From NCBI RefSeq assembly GCF_029168945.1, contig NC_083605.1, forward strand, positions 2,301,280-2,365,279: a stretch of DNA of 64,000 bases, read 5' to 3'. The stretch's first letter is position 1. Each line of letters begins with the position of its first letter. The position numbers were made by a program, and so were the translations under genes. The notes below the pieces were generated by a model, which saw only the letters and a program-made list of their open reading frames with translations, was not told where the DNA came from and ran no database searches. This stretch comes from Cannabis sativa (lineage: Eukaryota > Streptophyta > Magnoliopsida > Rosales > Cannabaceae). Below are positions 58,870 to 64,000 of this stretch, in pieces.

Positions 58870-59250
58870 ATGGCGTATTTATCGACAGAATGTCGATACT
58901 ATGTCGACATCTTATCGACCACATGCCAATTTAGTGTCACTGCTAACACATTTGTCGACGACATGTCGACTTCATGTCGATATGTTGTCGATAGGACACG
59001 TGTCTGACATGCAACGTTTCAGTTGGGAAGGGTCGTTGGGAACGTATGTAAAATTTATTAACATTTAATGTGCAACCGTTTTTAATTGTCGATTGAATGT
59101 CGATGGTATGTCGATAGTATGTCGATGACGAGCATGGTTGTTGTTGTTGTCGATTGTATGTCGATAATATGTCGACGCAATGTCGATAATCAGTGCCCTA
59201 ATTTCTGGTGTTGTGCTTCTCGACATTATGTCTATAGATATCGATGGGAT
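58870..59250. repeat. GTCGAC/GTCGAT motif clusters 2 and 3 (MULE intron)
   Basis: Words at 58885-58995 (ATGTCGACATC, CATGTCGACTTCATGTCGAT) and 59090-59245 (mainly ATGTCGAT). They flank the antisense ORF and stop before exon 2. Confidence 0.85.
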
Positions 59251-59940
59251 GTCGATTTTTATTTTTTTTTGGTGTTTTTTCCTTTACTCACCTTGTTTTT
59301 TTGGTTTGCAATTGCAGGAGACAAAGTGTTCCTTGTTGTATCGTACGATGGTGTTTGGTTATGTGAGAATTATAATTGGATCTACAAAGCAAATAGCAGC
59401 TTGACGTTGACAGTTACAACCGAGACAACCCTACAAGAACTGCGACAAATTTTATATGAAGAGTTGGAAGTTGATCCGGTAGCGTATGATTTAAAGTTGG
59501 AGATTTGTTCCTTGTACATGAAGGGAAAAATGGTTGCGCCAGAGGTTATTAAGAGAGAACGCCAACTGAGAACGTTTTTAGAGATGAGGGCAACAATGTC
59601 AAATACAGAGTTTATGCCATTATTCGTGACCAAGGTGAGAAAAGTTGGGAATTCGGAGCCTACGCCGCCTACTAATCCTCTCCCTCGGAGTGTGGTAGGG
59701 TCTTGCGTTCCCGAAACAGATGTTGGGATTGGTGTGAATGAGGAGGTTCCGGCCAATTTAGAGGTTCCGACCAATTTTGATGTTCCGACCAATGTAGGGC
59801 AAGAACAAGAAGCGACAGGATTTCATCAGTTTGAAGAGTTCGATACACCCTTCTACAATAATGATCCTATTGTAGATTTGAATATGGACGATGACCATGA
59901 TTTAGCAGTCGATGAACCCGTAGCGGGACCATTGTTGAGG

Positions 59941-60121
59941 TTAGAGTGTGTACCGAGTAACCAAGGTACACAGCGAGAACGACAACCTCGTAGTGAAAAT
60001 CGCCGTGTTGTTAAGGTTGAACTCCTCAAACCGAGCTTTAATTTTTGCAAAAATTCCAGTGCCCCTATATGTGACGCGACCAGTGAAATGCTCGGGTGCT
60101 GGAATAATGAGTCTGGGAGCC
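59941..60121 (-). pseudogene. Possible Ulp1/DUF1985-type protein start (antisense)
   Basis: On the minus strand, after TTTTTTCAG, comes MAPRLIIPAPEHFTGRVTYR, then GTGIFAKIKARFEEFNL, resembling the start of the DUF1985/Ulp1-protease-like proteins carried by some plant MULEs (Kaonashi-type; from memory). The sequence loses similarity at about 59945, next to the end of the transposase N-terminal region. Two convergent genes joined by an internal deletion would produce this arrangement. Moderate certainty only. Confidence 0.4.
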
Positions 60122-60169
60122 ATCTGAAAAAACAAAAAACAAATCAATATAACTGCCACAAAAATTAAA

Positions 60170-60800
60170 AAAATAGTCGACATAACATCGACATCATGTC
60201 GATATTCTGTCGACATTATCAAACAGTAAGTATACAAAAATTTGGTCGACAAACAGTCGACATACTGTCGACATGTTGTCGACATTATCACAGAAACAGT
60301 ATAAAATAACATTGTGGACAACATACATAACAATAGTCGACAAGATATCGACATAAGGTAGATATCCTATCGATATTATAGACCTCCACTATTATTCCAA
60401 ATAAGGTCGACATCCTATCAACATACCAATGATATCCTATCGACATACACTAACATATATCAACTACATAACAATAGTCGACAAGATATCGACATAAGGT
60501 AGATATCCTATCGATATTATAGACCTCCACTTTTATTCCAAATAAGGTCGACATCTTATCGACATACCAATGATATCCTATCGACATACACTAACATATA
60601 TCAACTACATAACAATAGTCGACAAGATATCGACATAAGGTAGATATCCTATCGATATTATAGACCTCCACTTTTATTCCAAATAAGGTCGACATCCTAT
60701 CGACATACCAATGATATCCTATCGACATACACTAACAACACAGACTCAAACACTTTCAATCTTGTCGACATTATATCGATAACCTATTGACAAGTCATCG
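60170..60800. repeat. GTCGAC motif cluster 4
   Basis: Dense GTCGACAT / ATCGACAT words on the 3' side of the coding part, including the tandem array at 60326-60740. Confidence 0.85.
60326..60740. repeat. 141-bp tandem repeat, about 2.9 copies, in the MULE
   Basis: ACAATAGTCGACAAGATATC recurs at 60330, 60471 and 60612, an exact 141-bp period. Copies are nearly identical (for example CTATTATTCC against CTTTTATTCC), so amplification is recent. Each unit holds GTCGACAAG, GGTCGACATC and several ATCGACAT words. Confidence 0.9.
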
Positions 60801-61625
60801 ACAACTTGTTTGAACAATAAAACACTACTGATTAACATGCAGAAAAACAAGCACAAGTTCGTATACACATCCTAAAACAATCTAATCAGAATAACATACA
60901 CAAATTCCCATCCAATTCTATGAAAATTTTATTTTTTAATAAGAAAAAAACTTACCTTTGACTGTTCGTGGTTTTGGGGACGACCTCTGTTCTGGTTCGT
61001 GGCTACGACCTCTGAAAATTGGTTGGGTTCCAATGTCGGCCGTGGGTGTGGGTGGGTTGGGTTCCAATGTCGACAGCAATAGGCAGAGAAAGAGAGAAAG
61101 AGAGAACGAGAATAGTGTGAACTGCGTGAGGGTTGGGTCAGGGTCAGGGTCGTGGGTGGCCGGACTGGGGTCGTGGTCGTGGACTGCGTTGTTGGGTCGT
61201 TGGGTCGTTGGGTCGTCGTCGTGGAGTAACGTTCGAAAGATGTAAACGACAGAGAGGGAAAGAGAGGGAATAGCAAACGACAGAGAGAGAAAGAGAGAGT
61301 GAGAGGGAAAGACGGAAAGAGAGAGAAAGAATAGGAAAATTAAATTTGAGGGGTATTTTGGGTACAAATGAGTAATAGTGGAATTAATTTGTATAAATTA
61401 GTGGAGGGTATATATTTTGAAATGGGGTATTTTATTAGGGTCAATTAATGAAATTTCCCAAAGAGAATCGTGAAAATGAAAACTTTGAAGTTTGACCAAG
61501 ACAATGTGCCAATACATATGTCGGCATCTGCATTTACCTTTATGGTTCTATGAAACGTAATATAAGTTTTAGCAAACAAATATTACAATATTCACATTTT
61601 ATTAATCAACCCAATAAATAATCTA

Positions 61626-62930
61626 GGGTTATTTGTGCTATAACCTCCTTAAGTAGTCAGGTATTTACAACTAAAAATTTGGTGGTAAAACCTCCTAAAC
61701 CCAGCTTCTGTTAGTCATTTTCGTTCATTTTTGGGTGTTAAGTGACAGTTTGGAATGTCTACGTGTACAAAAATGTACACGTGGCACAATTTAATTAGTC
61801 CACGTAATAAATACTTAAAATTAAAATATAAAAATTAATTATTTTAAAAATAAAAATAAAAAAATATTTCTATTTAAAAATAAAAAAATTTAAAATTAAA
61901 TTTTTTTTTCTTTTTTTTTCTCTTTTCTTTATTCACGCTTCTTTCTTCTCTCTCTAACCCCAGCCAACTCCCCATCATCATCTTCTTTATCTTTAAAACC
62001 CTAGCCCCCAAAATCAGCCCCATCAAACCCCATCTTTCCCTAATCTTCGCTTCCCTCAGCAAACCTCTATAGACAACCTTCCTCAACTCGCCATGCGGAC
62101 AAATATCAGCAGCCACCATGGCTCTCAAGACCTTCAAAGCCTTAAGAACCATCCCACTCCTGCAAAACCCATCAACCAAAATCCCACAAAACTTTTCCAC
62201 AAGCTTGAATGGGGAACCCGACCTCACCATCCAATTAAAAACCTTGATGGCCTCTTTGGGCTTGCCCTTTCTGAAGTAGGCAGCGACGAGCGTGTTGTTG
62301 ATGGGCGCCACATGGTGTTGGGACATTGGGCTGCGTCTACGACGGGTGAGGAGGGACATGGGCATGGTGATGTCCGACTGGGAGGCAAGGGAGTCGAGGA
62401 GGGCAGAAAGAGAGATGGCATCGAGAGGTGGATTTGTAAGGAGGGTGGTGATGGCGAGGTGGGTCGCAGTGTTGAGTTGGTTCGAGAGGCAGAGACGAGG
62501 GAGGAGGAGGTTGATCTCAGTGACTGGTTTTGAAGAAGAAGATGATGATGATGGGGAGTCGGCTGGGGTTAGAGAGAGAAGAAGAAGGAGGCGTGAGGCG
62601 TGAAGAAAGAAAAGAGAAAGAAAAGAAAAAAAAGTTTTAATTTTAAAATTTTTTATTTTTAAATAAAAATATTTTTTTATTTTTTATTTTTAAAATAATT
62701 AATTTTTATATTTTAATTTTAAGCATTTATTACGTGGACTAATTAAATTGTGCCACATGTACATTGTGTACACGTAGATATTCCAACCTGTCACTTAACA
62801 CCCAAAAGTAGACGGAAAGGGCTAACTGCTAACAGAAGCTGGGTTTAGGAGGTTTTACCACCAAAATTTTAGAATTGAGGATTAGTTACAAATACCTGAC
62901 CACTTAAGGGGGTTATGCCGCAAATAGCCC
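61626..62930 (-). mobile_element. Pack-MULE with captured PPR gene fragment
   Basis: 9-bp duplication AATAATCTA on both flanks (61617-61625 and 62931-62939). Ends GGGTTATTTGTGCTATAACC and, inverted, GGGCTATTTGCGGCATAACC. Inverted arms are very long, about 290-300 bp, and highly similar (for example GGCACAATTTAATTAGTCCACGTAATAAAT is shared by both). The GC-rich centre 61920-62620 is a fragment of a pentatricopeptide-repeat gene on the minus strand. This is the structure of a Pack-MULE. Confidence 0.9.
61874..62365 (-). pseudogene. Captured PPR-protein gene fragment
   Basis: The minus strand from the ATG at 62365 gives 163 residues. VAPINNTLVAAYFRKGKPKE then AIKVFNWMVRSGSPF, and KFCGILVDGFCRSGMVLKAL then KVLRAMVAADICP, are PPR-type helical repeats (YNTLIxGYxKxGKxxEAxxLFxxM). 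The frame is open upstream too (ITTLLTNPPLDAISL), without an earlier ATG. An alternative frame just after the start suggests a one- or two-base shift near the RRRRSP stretch. The C-terminus runs into the inverted-repeat arm (lysine run). PPR proteins bind organellar RNA; this copy is a gene piece and probably not functional. Confidence 0.75.
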
Positions 62931-62939
62931 AATAATCTA

Positions 62940-64000
62940 ATATATTGGGTAATATTAATATTAATACTAATATTATATTATTTATTTAGTTTAACTTGTA
63001 AGAATAGGTCTACTTGATTATTGATTATTTTTCAAATGAAGTCAATTTACAATTATTTAGTGTTAAAAAAAATTTATACAACATCATCATCACTAACTTT
63101 CTATTTAATTTTCAATTAAGTCTTATCAAGTTAGGTGTACATATATCCACAACTAAGGACCACAACACAATTTTCTTTATTCTAAAAACACATGACTCAC
63201 TATAAAACATGGCACATTAGTATTTGTTCTATCTATCCTATTTTTGCCTAACTTTTCCTTTTCGGTGAAATCTATTGCTTTCATTACTAGGGCCGTTTTC
63301 TCAAGGGCTAAGTTGAAAAATGTCTCTTTTATTAATCAATTAACCAAATTTGCCTCTAATTTTATATTTATTTGAAACATACCTCTTTTTATATGTATTG
63401 TACCCAAAATACCCTGACGTAAGAGAGTCACATGAAGAATATCTTGAAGTGACAGGGACAAAATTGGTACAATGATTAAAAAAAGAGGTAAAAATGATAG
63501 ACTTTAAAAAAGAAGATAAAAGTAAAAGAGGACAATATAAAAAAGGTATAGAGTGTAATTTCCTCTTTTCTCAATCTCTTTTTCTATGAGATTTTTTTTA
63601 ACATTAGTCTATAAGATTCCAAACAAATATTTGGTACAAAAACATTTAAAAAATTATTTAAATTTAATTTCGGTTATAAATAAATACTTAATTTTAATTT
63701 TTATATGTTATATTTTTAGAATTTACCTGATCTATGTTAAGTGGCATGTAGTAATTCCTTATAGGTTCATATTATCTAATTTTTATTTTCTATTTAAAAA
63801 TTAATTTAAATATATCAATAAAAAAAATAACTAATGTATAATAACACAAATACTTACAAAAACTTCACAAATATAACTTATATATTATTACTCTAAAAAA
63901 TGAAAATTAAATATTTATTATTAGTTAAGATTTAAATTTAAATATTTATAGGTAAATTATTTTTTAAATTTTATTTATTTCTCAAATAATTTTTTTTTTT
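62940..64000. other. AT-rich right flank, no gene
   Basis: No credible coding region. 63290-63590 (TGTCTCTTTTATTAATCAAT near the left, GTGTAATTTCCTCTTTTCTC near the right, with CCCAAAATACCC inside) has the look of a decayed Mutator-type MITE, but the ends were not fixed. Confidence 0.4.

Larger units (their letters stand above)
57810..60168 (+). pseudogene. MULE transposase gene, 5' part only
   Basis: The predicted first coding exon is four bases, ATGG (57810-57813), followed by GTAAGT. The intron ends CAATTGCAG at 59317, and exon 2 continues in frame: GDKVFLVVSYDGVWLCENYN, then LQELRQILYEELEVDP and YDLKLEICSL. This is the N-terminal PB1/ubiquitin-like region of plant MuDR-type transposases (VVxYNGxW...YDLKLxY). 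After an acidic stretch (NMDDDHDL) the frame runs antisense through the Ulp1-like piece (59941-60121) and stops at 60168. DDE, SWIM and zinc regions are absent, so no transposition activity is expected. The intron (1.5 kb) holds most of the motif clusters and the antisense ORF. Confidence 0.7.
57451..61459 (+). mobile_element. Mutator-like element (MULE), 4009 bp, deletion derivative
   Basis: Terminal inverted repeats of about 110 bp: GGGAAATTTCAATTTTTGAC at 57451 and, inverted from the right end, GGGAAATTTCATTAATTGAC. Flanks AAAGAGAA on both sides (57443-57450 and 61460-61467); a ninth base differs. The interior carries the 5' part of a MULE transposase gene, an antisense ORF inside its intron, an antisense Ulp1/DUF1985-like start and about 25 GTCGAC-centred motifs in the non-coding parts. 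CT-rich leaders follow both inverted repeats. The catalytic transposase region is missing, so it should be non-autonomous. Confidence 0.85.

Noticed and set aside
58870..59250. CRISPR-like array from regularly spaced GTCGAC words
   Set aside because: The repeated core is only 6-9 bp, spacing is irregular and the host is a plant nucleus.
60958..61367. Overlapping ORFs on both strands near the MULE right end
   Set aside because: GA/CT-rich leader of the inverted repeat region; no protein pattern in any frame.

Overview
This window looks like plant nuclear DNA, most likely from Cannabaceae (Cannabis or a close relative). It is very AT-rich and full of nested transposable elements. The only two clearly intact host genes are seven-exon monoterpene-synthase-type genes (TPS-b) whose transit-peptide region, RRX8W motif and C-terminal style resemble my recollection of Cannabis TPS-b enzymes. 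The species call is inference; no database was consulted.

Layout. 1-6278: right-hand part of a Ty3/gypsy element (end of pol, an accessory ORF in the env-like position, a 3' LTR of about 1.5 kb) inserted in an old copia element (6279 to about 8575), followed by a second, inverted copia fragment (8600 to about 9925) that carries a CACTA-type MITE. 10251-13524: a 28-bp minisatellite split by a 3.0-kb non-autonomous CACTA element. 13529-17720: a segment paralogous to 42720-50960, here carrying two LINE pieces and a perfectly bounded SINE. 19001-27047: TPS gene 1 (predicted 621 aa), with introns swollen by LINE, CACTA, MITE and a G-rich tandem array. 27210-28578: a hexamer-like GGGTCT/T array that flips orientation at about 28076 and contains a hAT MITE. 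28579-29760: LINE and copia debris. 30460-36249: two facing MITE copies, one split by a young gag-only LTR retrotransposon (31132-36105). 36264-37209: a small Helitron beside a MITE. 38152-42380: TPS gene 2 (predicted 619 aa). 42825-47496: a nearly complete Tork-like copia. 47770-49572: a 1.8-kb hAT element. 51575-53336: a decayed two-domain B3 (REM-like) gene. 53971-56268: Helitron-like start, DUF3537 gene fragment, a small KRRR-containing gene and a DnaJ exon fragment. 57451-61459: a 4.0-kb MULE with dense GTCGAC-centred motifs. 61626-62930: a Pack-MULE that has captured a PPR gene fragment. The rest to 64000 is AT-rich, with no gene seen.

How it fits together. The two TPS genes are tandem duplicates with matching exon phases and core promoters. 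Sequence upstream of TPS1 matches sequence downstream of TPS2, so the locus was probably an array of at least three units, and the right-hand unit no longer has a TPS gene. Insertions present in one paralogous segment and absent from the other give dated-by-order 'empty sites'. The most unusual object is the MULE at 57451-61459. It combines a transposase gene with a four-base first coding exon, an antisense ORF with its own TATA box inside that gene's intron, a probable antisense Ulp1-type fragment, and roughly 25 GTCGAC motifs confined to its non-coding parts.
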